From: Chloroflexota bacterium
Lineage (GTDB): Bacteria > Chloroflexota > UBA5177 > JANWHV01
Reading direction: 5' to 3'
DNA: 6,414 nt
Assembly (NCBI GenBank): GCA_025924845.1
Contig: JAICHN010000301.1
Span: 1-6,414 of the forward strand
Both the position numbers and the translations under genes were made by a program. The notes under the pieces are model-generated. The model made no database searches. It was not told where the DNA came from and saw only the letters and a list, made by a program, of their open reading frames with translations. Each line of letters begins with the position of its first letter. The first letter of the stretch is position 1. Positions 1 to 5,411 of the stretch are shown piece by piece.

Positions 1-36
1 GGTCGCGCCTCGTGCTGGCCGGTCGCGCCTCGGCTG
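1..36. repeat. 12-bp direct repeat, 20-bp period
   Basis: GGTCGCGCCTCG occurs at 1-12 and again at 21-32, each followed, with a one-base offset, by GCTG. Only two copies are visible and the first sits at the window edge, so it may be the end of a longer tandem array or a chance duplication in GC-rich sequence. No function can be assigned. Confidence 0.5.
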
Positions 37-58
37 AATCCCCCGCGTCACGATACAA
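1..58 (-). CDS. Possible 5' end of the next gene in the transport operon (partial, tentative)
   Basis: A TTG codon at 58-56 opens a frame that stays free of stops to the window edge (19 codons). It is preceded at 71-66 by AGGTGA, a reasonable ribosome binding site 7 nt away. The visible peptide is polar and rich in Arg and Ala (MYRDAGDSAEARPASTRRD), like the cytoplasmic lead-in before the first membrane helix of many sugar ABC permeases. A permease gene normally follows a family-1 binding protein. This is inference from position and a short peptide. No membrane segment is visible. A second frame from an ATG at 111-109 is also open to the edge but has no ribosome binding site, so the true start is undecided. 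Confidence 0.22.
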   Translation of the reverse strand, partial: MYRDAGDSAEARPASTRRD

Positions 59-100
59 GTGCGGTTCACCTGAGCGCCCTCGCTGGTCGTCGAGCCGATG

Positions 101-124
101 GGGCAAAGCATGGTAGCTATGCCC
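101..124. other. Stem-loop downstream of the binding-protein gene
   Basis: GGGCAAAGC (101-109) and GCTATGCCC (116-124) form a 9-bp inverted repeat with one mismatch around a 6-nt loop. It begins 71 nt past the stop codon of the solute-binding protein gene. On the minus (transcript) strand no U-tract follows, so it does not look like an intrinsic terminator. A 3'-end mRNA-stabilising hairpin, known between binding-protein and permease genes such as malE-malF, would fit. A protein-binding palindrome is the alternative. Confidence 0.5.
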
Positions 125-195
125 TACCCCACGGGCTCTCGGCCTGGGCGCCGCTCGATGAGGAGCTCCCCGGGCACTCCTACACGTGCTCTGTA

Positions 196-1488
196 CTAAT
201 GCGCGAGCATGGAATCCAGATCTTGGGCGCCTTGCGGCAAAAGCTTTGCCGCTGTCGATTGTCCGAGATAGATCTGGTCGAGATAGCCATTGAATTTCTG
301 CTGCACCTGAAGCCAGTTGTTGGGAAACACGAGCGGCACCAAGGACTCATTCTCCTTGGCAAACAGCACGCCGTGTACCGGCATGCCGGGCGCGGTGAGA
401 TATGCCTTGGAATACATCACGGACTTGAGAAGCGGTGAGGTGGTCAGAGCCTTGGCCATCAGCTTCTGCGCGGTAGGACTGACCATGAAGCGGACCAACT
501 TGTAGGCTTCATTGGGATGTTTCGACGTTGCCGAAATGGTGTAGAAGGCACCGTTGTCCGCCGGCAACCTATAGCTTTTTCCGGGGGCTGTCGGGAATGG
601 CGCGACATCCCAGTGGAGGCCCTTAATCTGGTTGTAGCCGGGCGCGAGCCACGGTCCCGCGTTCCAGGACATAGCCACGCGCTTTGCCCCGAAGTAGTCG
701 GGACCCGCCGCCGATTCAGCCTGTACGGGCGCTACCTTGTACTTCTGCATCAGATCGGCGGCGAATTGAACGGCCTGGATGGCCTGGGGCGAGTCAATAA
801 GCATCTTGCTGAGATTCGAGTTAAAGAGGGAGCCGCCGTTGAGGTACAGCAAGTCAAGATAGTCGGCTGGGCTGGTGCCGTATTGAGTTACCTGAGAACC
901 GCTCTTCAAGGTGAGCTTCTTGGCGACCGTCACGAAAGTGTTCCAGTTCCACTGCCCCTTGGCCGCATAGTCGTTTGGCGTGGGGAGACCCGCCTTCTTG
1001 AACATGTCCGTGTTATAAGCGAGCGTCAACCCCTCATCATCGCGTACCAGTCCGAACACGTGGTTCTTGTAGTAGATCTTGGCGGCATCGATCGGATAGG
1101 TGTCCGTTTTCAGGAGATGCTGCAACCCCGTGTCTTTGCTGACGCGATCCGTGATGTCGAGCAAGGCGCCCTTATCGGCGAAGTTCCGATAATAGGTGTA
1201 CTGAACCCACATCACGTCCGGCGCGTTGCCGCCGATTGCTTCAGCCAACACTTTAGTGTGATAGGACGCATAGGGAATGAAGAGCGGATCGATCTTGATG
1301 CCGGGATTCTGCGCTTCGAAGGCGTTGATGATGGACTGATTGGAATGGATCTCAGCGGGATTGTTTGACCAGAACGACCACCGAAGGGTGACCACTGACG
1401 CAGCGCGCGTGCTATGCCCACTTGCGACGGACGTGACGGCAAAGGAAGCGGCCAGGGCGAGAGAAACGAGGGCCCGACGAGTTCTCAT
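196..1488 (-). CDS. Extracellular solute-binding protein, family 1 (carbohydrate ABC transporter)
   Basis: A 430-residue exported binding protein that should capture a sugar or glycerol-phosphate-like solute outside the membrane and deliver it to an ABC permease. Residues 1-30 form a Sec signal peptide: basic MRTRR, a hydrophobic core at about 6-22, and likely cleavage after the Ala of STRA. The mature part has family-1 hallmarks: NAPDVMWVQ at 88-96, LAYNTDMFKKAGLPTP at 156-171, the W-x-W-x-x-F helix start near 180-185, a KRVAMSWNAGPW segment at 269-280, and an APFPTAPG segment (296-303) leading to the usual hinge and C-terminal helices. Length is typical. The ATG at 1488 is supported by GAAGGA 8 nt upstream (1502-1497). 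The protein has no cysteine, so it is not a lipoprotein. It lies 120 bp behind a LacI-type regulator on the same strand. The exact substrate cannot be read from the sequence. Confidence 0.93.
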   Translation of the reverse strand: MRTRRALVSLALAASFAVTSVASGHSTRAASVVTLRWSFWSNNPAEIHSNQSIINAFEAQNPGIKIDPLFIPYASYHTKVLAEAIGGNAPDVMWVQYTYYRNFADKGALLDITDRVSKDTGLQHLLKTDTYPIDAAKIYYKNHVFGLVRDDEGLTLAYNTDMFKKAGLPTPNDYAAKGQWNWNTFVTVAKKLTLKSGSQVTQYGTSPADYLDLLYLNGGSLFNSNLSKMLIDSPQAIQAVQFAADLMQKYKVAPVQAESAAGPDYFGAKRVAMSWNAGPWLAPGYNQIKGLHWDVAPFPTAPGKSYRLPADNGAFYTISATSKHPNEAYKLVRFMVSPTAQKLMAKALTTSPLLKSVMYSKAYLTAPGMPVHGVLFAKENESLVPLVFPNNWLQVQQKFNGYLDQIYLGQSTAAKLLPQGAQDLDSMLAH

Positions 1489-1608
1489 ACTCTAAATCCT
1501 TCACGCTATGAGTGAGGCAAATCAGCTTCGATGGTGACTTTGCTCTTGCGGCATCATCCTCCCTTCTCTCCCCAGCACACTCTACGGCACATTGACACCG
1601 CGACCGAA
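1489..1608 (-). promoter_or_regulatory. Gap between regulator and binding-protein genes; possible promoter
   Basis: This 120 bp gap holds the ribosome binding site of the binding-protein gene (GAAGGA, 1502-1497) and a possible -10 element, TAGAGT (1584-1579). That hexamer is identical, with two flanking bases (CGTAGAGT), to the -10 of the regulator's own promoter. No good -35 is present at the right distance; the best, TTCGGT with 18-bp spacing, matches only two consensus positions. Transcription could therefore be read-through from the regulator, or activator-dependent. No hairpin with a U-tract ends the regulator transcript here. Confidence 0.35.
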
Positions 1609-2709
1609 TCAGCGGCTTTCATTCATGGCTGCCGCCAGGGTTTCTGTCCTCTGATCTTCGCGCCGGATTAGGCGCTCCGCGCGTCCTGCCCCGCATGAGG
1701 CGCGAATCACCAGAGTCGTGGGGACAAGCTGAATGGTCAGCGGCAGTTTCGGTGAGGTAAGGCGCTCGATCAGTCGTCGCGCTGCGAGTTCCCCCACCAG
1801 CTCCTTCGGCACGAAGATCGTGGTGAGCGCCGGATCAAGATCGCGCGCGAAGGGCTCGTCGTTAAAGCCCGTGATTGCTAGATCGTCCGGCAGGCGCAGT
1901 CCGTGTTCCTTGGCCGCGCGCATCGCTCCGACCGCGATCTCATCAGACGCGCAGATCAGGGCGTCAATATCGGCTGCACGCCGTGACAGCAGATCGAACG
2001 CCACGGCGTACGCTCCATCCGTGGGCCACGGCGCGACTGGATCGCAGCCGGGAATGATAGCCAGATCATGGCGCGCCAGACCTTGATGCACGGACTGAGT
2101 CCGCTCATCCGCCTCGATTGCGGGGCCCAGGTAAGCGAAACGCCGCCGGCCAACCTGTACAAGATGATCAACCATCTGATACATGGCGTAGCGCATTTCC
2201 AGCCCGACGTGGTCAAAGCGCAAACCATTCCGTACATACGCCCCGTAACTGCCGTCGACGGTCACGATGCCCTCCAGGGGAATCTCGCCCTCCGGAGGCC
2301 GCATATTAACATAGATCAGTCCATCGACATGCTTGCTGCTGACCAGCTGTCTTTTGTACGCGTGCTTCAGATCGTTGGCCGTGAACGAAAAAAGGAGGTG
2401 GCATTTGTGGAGGATAAGCTCCCTTTCGATTCCGGCCAGCACTCTCAACCAAAATGGGAAGGCATAGAGATCGTCCACGTCATCGAGAATCAGCCCGACA
2501 CTCGCCCGCCCGTGCTCCTGCCTAGCCTGATTGCTCGCCATGGCCGCGGTATCGGTTTGCACGCGATAGCCCAGGCGATGTACGGCCTCCCAGACCCGCT
2601 CCCGCGTCTCCTTGGCAACCTGGTAGGCCACCTCGTTGTTCAGGGCACGGGAAGCGGTGGCCAGCGACACCCCGGCCGACTCCGCAACATCCTTGAGTTT
2701 CACCGCCAT
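1609..2709 (-). CDS. LacI-family transcriptional regulator
   Basis: A 366-residue sugar-responsive DNA-binding repressor (activator possible). Residues 3-24 are the LacI helix-turn-helix (VKLKDVAESAGVSLATASRA), ending with ALNN and leading through RVWEAVHRLGY to the hinge. A periplasmic-binding-protein-like effector domain follows: VGLILDD at 71-77, HVDGLIYVN near 127-135, FAYLGP at 191-196, DALICASDEIAVGAMRAAKE at about 249-268, and DLAITGFND at 276-284. The ATG at 2709 is preferred because it puts the HTH at the usual distance from the N-terminus. A TTG at 2733 would add eight residues. Neither start has a clear Shine-Dalgarno. The hinge is atypical: the usual N-x-x-AR-x-L motif is absent and the Y-to-GL spacing is about six residues longer than usual. 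The C-terminal tail of about 27 residues is polar. Co-orientation with the downstream binding protein suggests it controls that transporter, and probably itself. Confidence 0.92.
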   Translation of the reverse strand: MAVKLKDVAESAGVSLATASRALNNEVAYQVAKETRERVWEAVHRLGYRVQTDTAAMASNQARQEHGRASVGLILDDVDDLYAFPFWLRVLAGIERELILHKCHLLFSFTANDLKHAYKRQLVSSKHVDGLIYVNMRPPEGEIPLEGIVTVDGSYGAYVRNGLRFDHVGLEMRYAMYQMVDHLVQVGRRRFAYLGPAIEADERTQSVHQGLARHDLAIIPGCDPVAPWPTDGAYAVAFDLLSRRAADIDALICASDEIAVGAMRAAKEHGLRLPDDLAITGFNDEPFARDLDPALTTIFVPKELVGELAARRLIERLTSPKLPLTIQLVPTTLVIRASCGAGRAERLIRREDQRTETLAAAMNESR

Positions 2710-2714
2710 GGTGC

Positions 2715-2733
2715 TTGCACTTAGTTTCTGCAA
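2715..2733. promoter_or_regulatory. Candidate operator, TTGCA-N9-TGCAA palindrome
   Basis: TTGCA at 2715-2719 and TGCAA at 2729-2733 form a perfect inverted repeat separated by 9 bp. It lies downstream of the predicted transcription start of the lacI-type gene and just before its ATG, a usual place for an autoregulatory operator. The half-site sequence TTGCAGAAACTAAG (minus strand 2733-2720) is matched at 11 of 14 positions by TTGCGGAAACTTAC on the plus strand at 2802-2815. It lacks the classic central CG of LacI-family operators, so the regulator that binds it is inferred. Confidence 0.4.
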
Positions 2734-2754
2734 TTATTTTCAGGATATTCCGCT

Positions 2755-2783
2755 ACTCTACGCTTAGATCTGGTCAGTGTCAA
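2755..2783 (-). promoter_or_regulatory. Sigma-70-type promoter of the LacI-family gene
   Basis: On the minus strand a perfect -35 TTGACA (2783-2778) is followed after exactly 17 bp by TAGAGT (2760-2755), which matches the TATAAT consensus at four of six positions. The predicted start point is near 2748, giving a leader of about 40 nt before the ATG at 2709. The candidate palindrome at 2715-2733 falls inside this leader. Confidence 0.6.
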
Positions 2784-2801
2784 GACTCTTCATGCGTCTC
2801 G

Positions 2802-2815
2802 TTGCGGAAACTTAC
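2802..2815 (+). promoter_or_regulatory. Second copy of the candidate operator half-site
   Basis: TTGCGGAAACTTAC matches 11 of 14 positions of the minus-strand element at 2733-2720 in inverted orientation. The two copies flank the lacI-type promoter, about 82 bp apart centre to centre. That is close to eight helical turns and would suit a looped repressor. The match is short and could be chance. Confidence 0.25.
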
Positions 2816-2819
2816 AGGT

Positions 2820-2842
2820 GCCCTGGGCGCATTGTTCAGGGC
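2820..2842. promoter_or_regulatory. Inverted repeat GCCCTG-N11-CAGGGC in the divergent intergenic region
   Basis: Perfect 6-bp arms at 2820-2825 and 2837-2842 are separated by 11 bp. The repeat lies roughly midway between the two divergent genes, upstream of both. Spacing of about 17 bp between arm centres is compatible with a dimeric regulator binding site. No U-tract follows on either strand, so it is not an intrinsic terminator. Which protein would bind it is unknown. Confidence 0.3.
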
Positions 2843-2885
2843 GTGTGGCTCTCCGCGCACTGACCGCTCTCGACCGCCGCGTCCA

Positions 2886-2915
2886 TTCACCTCCAGCCCA
2901 AGGGGTGTGTATGCT
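2886..2915 (+). promoter_or_regulatory. Weak candidate promoter for the PhyH-family gene
   Basis: TTCACC (2886-2891) and TATGCT (2910-2915) are separated by 18 bp. Each matches the sigma-70 consensus at four of six positions. The predicted start near 2922 would leave a leader of about 45 nt before the ATG at 2967. This is the best plus-strand candidate in the gap but is not strong, so the gene may need an activator. Confidence 0.25.
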
Positions 2916-2966
2916 TAAGCCAAGTAACGCGCACGAACATGGCAATACAACGAGGGAGGTTGGTTG

Positions 2967-3845
2967 ATGATAAGCATCGAACAAGGTTTGAGCGTTGACC
3001 AGCGGCAAGCCTTCGATGAGCAGGGCTACCTGGTCGTCCCCGGGCTCCTCCCGTCGGATGAGGTACGCCTGCTCATTGATACCTTCATGGAGATGCATGC
3101 GGGCGGCCCGATCCCCGGCTGTTTCATGCCCAAGGCGCGCGCGAAGCCGGAGGGCGAGGCGGTGGAGGCGGAGCGTGGGGAAGATCTCGGACTGACACCG
3201 ATCACCCGTCCCCCGTCCACCCAGGACATCCTCGACCTGTACCCGCGTATGATGCACCCCCATCGCGTCAACGACATAGCCTTGCGCTACTTACTCGATG
3301 CGCGCATCGCGGCCATTCTCTGGAATCTGTTCGGGGAGGAGCCGCTGGCCGCACAGAGTATGCTCTATTTCAAGCCGGCGGGCGCGCGGGGCCAAGCGCT
3401 TCACCAGGACAACTTCTTCCTGAAAGTCGAGCCTGGCACCTGCATCGCGGCCTGGGTGGCGCTCGACCCGGTCGACCGCGAGAACGGCGGTCTGGAGGTG
3501 GTGCCCGGCACACACCACATGGACATCTTCTGCCCCGAGGAGGCGGACAGCGCCACCTCCTTCACCCGCGAGTTCGTACCCGTACCGCGGGGTTTGGCAG
3601 CGGTGCCAGTCGATATGGCCCCCGGCGACGTGCTGTTCTTCAACGGCAGCCTGGTCCATGGCTCCTCGCCCAACCGATCGAAGGATCGCTTTCGGCGCTC
3701 CTTCATCTGCCACTACATCGGGCGCTCGTCGGAGCGGATGTCGCTCTATTACCGCCCGATCTTGACGATGGATGGCAGGGAAGTAGAGATTGCCGAGAAC
3801 ACGGATGGCGGCCCGTGCGGCACCGAAGCCGTCGGTCCGCACTGA
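2967..3845 (+). CDS. Phytanoyl-CoA dioxygenase (PhyH) family Fe(II)/2-oxoglutarate oxygenase
   Basis: A 292-residue cytoplasmic non-haem iron oxygenase that should couple oxidative decarboxylation of 2-oxoglutarate to hydroxylation of a small molecule. The metal facial triad is visible: His146 and Asp148 in ALHQDNFF, and His231 in SLVHGSSPN. A downstream Arg (most likely Arg243, in RFRRSF) is placed to bind the 2-oxoglutarate carboxylate. The NGGLEVVPGTHH strand before the distal His is also characteristic. The N-terminal part has the usual family opening (DEQGYLVVPGLL) and a PRMMHPHR segment at about 93-100. The ATG at 2967 has GGGAGG 7 nt upstream (2954-2959); the preceding TTG at 2964 is too close to it. 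The gene diverges from the LacI-type regulator, so a role in processing the imported compound is possible but inferred. The substrate is unknown. Ectoine hydroxylase or true phytanoyl-CoA activity should not be assumed. Confidence 0.9.
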   Translation: MISIEQGLSVDQRQAFDEQGYLVVPGLLPSDEVRLLIDTFMEMHAGGPIPGCFMPKARAKPEGEAVEAERGEDLGLTPITRPPSTQDILDLYPRMMHPHRVNDIALRYLLDARIAAILWNLFGEEPLAAQSMLYFKPAGARGQALHQDNFFLKVEPGTCIAAWVALDPVDRENGGLEVVPGTHHMDIFCPEEADSATSFTREFVPVPRGLAAVPVDMAPGDVLFFNGSLVHGSSPNRSKDRFRRSFICHYIGRSSERMSLYYRPILTMDGREVEIAENTDGGPCGTEAVGPH

Positions 3846-3863
3846 GTCGGCGCCGCGCGGCGT

Positions 3864-4013
3864 TCATCGTTTTACCGAGCGGACGCTTTGGCCGCTTGGC
3901 TGCCGCACCCAGCCGCCGATCTTGATCAGGCGCAGGCGCAGGGTGCCGAGTTGCAGGTGGGGCACATGGAGCCGCGCGAGCCGGCGGCTGTTATCTAGGA
4001 GCCGGTAGGATGC
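3864..4013 (-). pseudogene. C-terminal remnant of an IS1380-type transposase
   Basis: On the minus strand a frame open from 4046 to a TGA at 3866-3864 encodes a peptide with the C-terminal signature of IS1380-family DDE transposases. It has ASYRLLDNSRR followed by LQLGTLRLRLIKIGGWVRQ (from about 4013 down to 3897). Intact members normally continue with a VRLHLASSHP-like segment, but here the sequence diverges after WVRQ and stops. No upstream transposase coding, DDE residues or terminal inverted repeats are visible, and the frame hits a stop at 4049-4047. The family assignment rests on my recognition of this conserved tail and could not be searched. The fragment lies between two converging genes, which is a tolerant place for insertion and decay. 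Confidence 0.62.
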
Positions 4014-4093
4014 TTCGTTCTCTCTCCCCTCCGTGAATAATAAAGGCTAAAACAAACGTCCCCGCACAAGAGGCGTACCCAGGAAGGGCCTGC
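4014..4093. other. A/T-rich intergenic patch downstream of the S8 protease gene
   Basis: Between the transposase remnant and the protease stop codon is a patch (about 4034-4057) made mostly of A and T, in sharp contrast to its GC-rich surroundings. Read on the minus strand it contains T-runs (TTTGTTTTAG) that could serve transcription termination for the protease operon. The nearest hairpin (GGAAG/CTTCC around the stop codon, 4101-4082) is short and about 25 nt away, so a classic intrinsic terminator is not shown. It may instead be junk left by the insertion element. Confidence 0.3.
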
Positions 4094-5374
4094 CTACTTC
4101 CCGCGTCGGGTGTAGGACAGTGCCGCGGCGGCGTCGACACGCTTGGAGACGGAGCCGCCGATGTCGTCCGCACTGTCCTCGATACGCTGTACTACCTTGG
4201 CCGGTTCGAGCGCGGGAAAGGCCGCGCGGACGAGCGCCGCCTCTCCCGCCACCAGCGGCGCCGCCATCGAGGTGCCGCTCCACGTGGCATACAGCCCACC
4301 CGGTACGCTGCTCAGGATGTGGTCGCCCGGCGCTGCGACGGCGACCCAGGAACCTCGGTTGGAGAACGAGGCGAGCGTATCGCTTTGCGTGCTCGCGCCG
4401 ACCGTGATCGCTCCCTGCAGCGAGTCACCGGCCGGATATTCGGGGGTGGTGCTGCCGCTGTTGCCCGCCGCTTCCACTACGACGGCGCCGCGATCGTCCG
4501 GTACCAGGCATGGGATGTCACTCGACTCCATGGCGCCATCCGCGCAGATCACCGCCTTGATCGTGTCGCGCAAGAGTTTGGACTCGGTCGGAATGGTCAG
4601 GCTCAGATTGATCACCTGGGCTCCATCGGGCGTGGCCGGATCGCCGTCGGGGTCCATGGCATAAGCCAGAGCCTCGGTCAGTACCCAGATATTGCCCACA
4701 CCGTGCTGGTCGAGTACGCGCAGCGGGAGGATTTTCGCCTCCGGCGCCGCCAGCGCGACGAGGCCGGCGACATGCGTGCCGTGTCCGTAGCCAAGGTCTT
4801 GCCCCGCCATCCCTACCTCGCTGGGATCACTATCCATATCCACGAAGTCGTAGCCGGGCACGAGATGCCCGATCAGGGCCGGATGACTCAGGTCCACCCC
4901 GGTATCGAGTACCGCCACGGTGATGCCGGCCCCTCGACTGATTGTCTGGGCCTGCGCCAGTTGCATGGTAGCCGGCGCCCATTGCGCCGCATAACTGCCC
5001 GCATCCCCGCCGACCGCCCAGGAGTATGCCTGGCGCGTCTCCGGCTCCTGGTACAGCAGATTCGGCTCGGCGTTGACCACCCGATTGTCCTGAAGCAGGG
5101 CGGCAGCCAGATTATTGGGCGCTGCCCCGTTCAGAATGCGCAGGAGATAGATGGGGCGGGAGCCGAACTGATCCAGCGGCGTGGGGTCTAGGCTGAATGC
5201 GGCGGCTACCCCTTGCAGATCGTCCGCTTGCGTCAGTTGCACTTCGATCTCACCCGGTACGAGATTGGCGGAATCGGCCAGGACGCGCGGCGCGCTGGGC
5301 AACGCACCCAGCAGCATCGCGACCGCGGCAAGGCAACACCAGGGGATTCGCGCGAACTGTATGAGCCGGCGCAT
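4094..5374 (-). CDS. Secreted subtilisin-like serine protease (peptidase S8)
   Basis: A 426-residue exported endoprotease made as a zymogen. Residues 1-33 are a signal peptide: Arg2/3/9, a hydrophobic core at about 11-26, and likely cleavage after VLA at 31-33. Residues about 40-109 look like an inhibitory propeptide ending NAEPNLLYQ. The catalytic domain has Asp157 (VAVLDTGVD), His198 (GYGHGTHVAG), oxyanion-hole Asn305 (AAGNSG) and Ser369 (SGTSMAAPLVAGEAAL), so the triad is intact. Two acidic stretches (DMDSDP at 179-184 and DPDGDPATPDG at 241-251) could bind calcium. The only cysteines after the signal peptide, 277 and 289, may form a disulfide. There is no C-terminal anchor or extra domain. 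The start at 5374 is chosen for GGAGGA 6 nt upstream (5386-5381) and because it gives a normal signal peptide. ATGs at 5407 and 5491 are in frame but poorer, and the latter lies inside the CHAT gene. It is the second gene of an operon with the CHAT protein, 37 nt behind it. Confidence 0.95.
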   Translation of the reverse strand: MRRLIQFARIPWCCLAAVAMLLGALPSAPRVLADSANLVPGEIEVQLTQADDLQGVAAAFSLDPTPLDQFGSRPIYLLRILNGAAPNNLAAALLQDNRVVNAEPNLLYQEPETRQAYSWAVGGDAGSYAAQWAPATMQLAQAQTISRGAGITVAVLDTGVDLSHPALIGHLVPGYDFVDMDSDPSEVGMAGQDLGYGHGTHVAGLVALAAPEAKILPLRVLDQHGVGNIWVLTEALAYAMDPDGDPATPDGAQVINLSLTIPTESKLLRDTIKAVICADGAMESSDIPCLVPDDRGAVVVEAAGNSGSTTPEYPAGDSLQGAITVGASTQSDTLASFSNRGSWVAVAAPGDHILSSVPGGLYATWSGTSMAAPLVAGEAALVRAAFPALEPAKVVQRIEDSADDIGGSVSKRVDAAAALSYTRRGK

Positions 5375-5380
5375 CGCTGT

Positions 5381-5386
5381 TCCTCC
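5381..5386 (-). promoter_or_regulatory. Ribosome binding site deciding the S8 protease start
   Basis: GGAGGA on the minus strand lies 6 nt before the ATG at 5374. It is the strongest Shine-Dalgarno sequence in the short gap after the CHAT stop codon and argues against the longer in-frame starts at 5407 and 5491. Confidence 0.75.
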
Positions 5387-5411
5387 AATTGCCGATCGTC
5401 TTGGCATGGCT

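Noticed and set aside
517..1368. 283-codon plus-strand open frame
   Set aside because: It lies antisense to the solute-binding protein gene, whose protein has clear family motifs, a signal peptide and a ribosome binding site. The plus-strand peptide shows no recognisable domain.
2068..2724. 218-codon plus-strand open frame
   Set aside because: It is antisense to the LacI-family gene and is explained by the codon bias of that GC-rich gene. No family motif or good start is seen.
3291..3842. 183-codon minus-strand open frame opposite the PhyH gene
   Set aside because: The plus strand encodes a complete iron-binding triad with a good ribosome binding site, and this frame has no recognisable content.
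3851..3881. Terminator after the PhyH gene (CGCCGCGCGGCG followed by TTCATCGTTTT)
   Set aside because: As a hairpin it has only a 4-bp stem with a 4-nt loop, and the T-run is short and displaced. Termination here is possible but not supported well enough to annotate.
4082..4101. Terminator hairpin at the S8 stop codon (GGAAG/CTTCC)
   Set aside because: The stem has only five pairs around a 10-nt loop and there is no T-tract directly after it.
4319..5191. 290-codon plus-strand open frame
   Set aside because: It is fully antisense to the S8 protease, whose catalytic motifs prove the minus-strand reading. The peptide is Arg- and His-rich, as typical for shadow frames.
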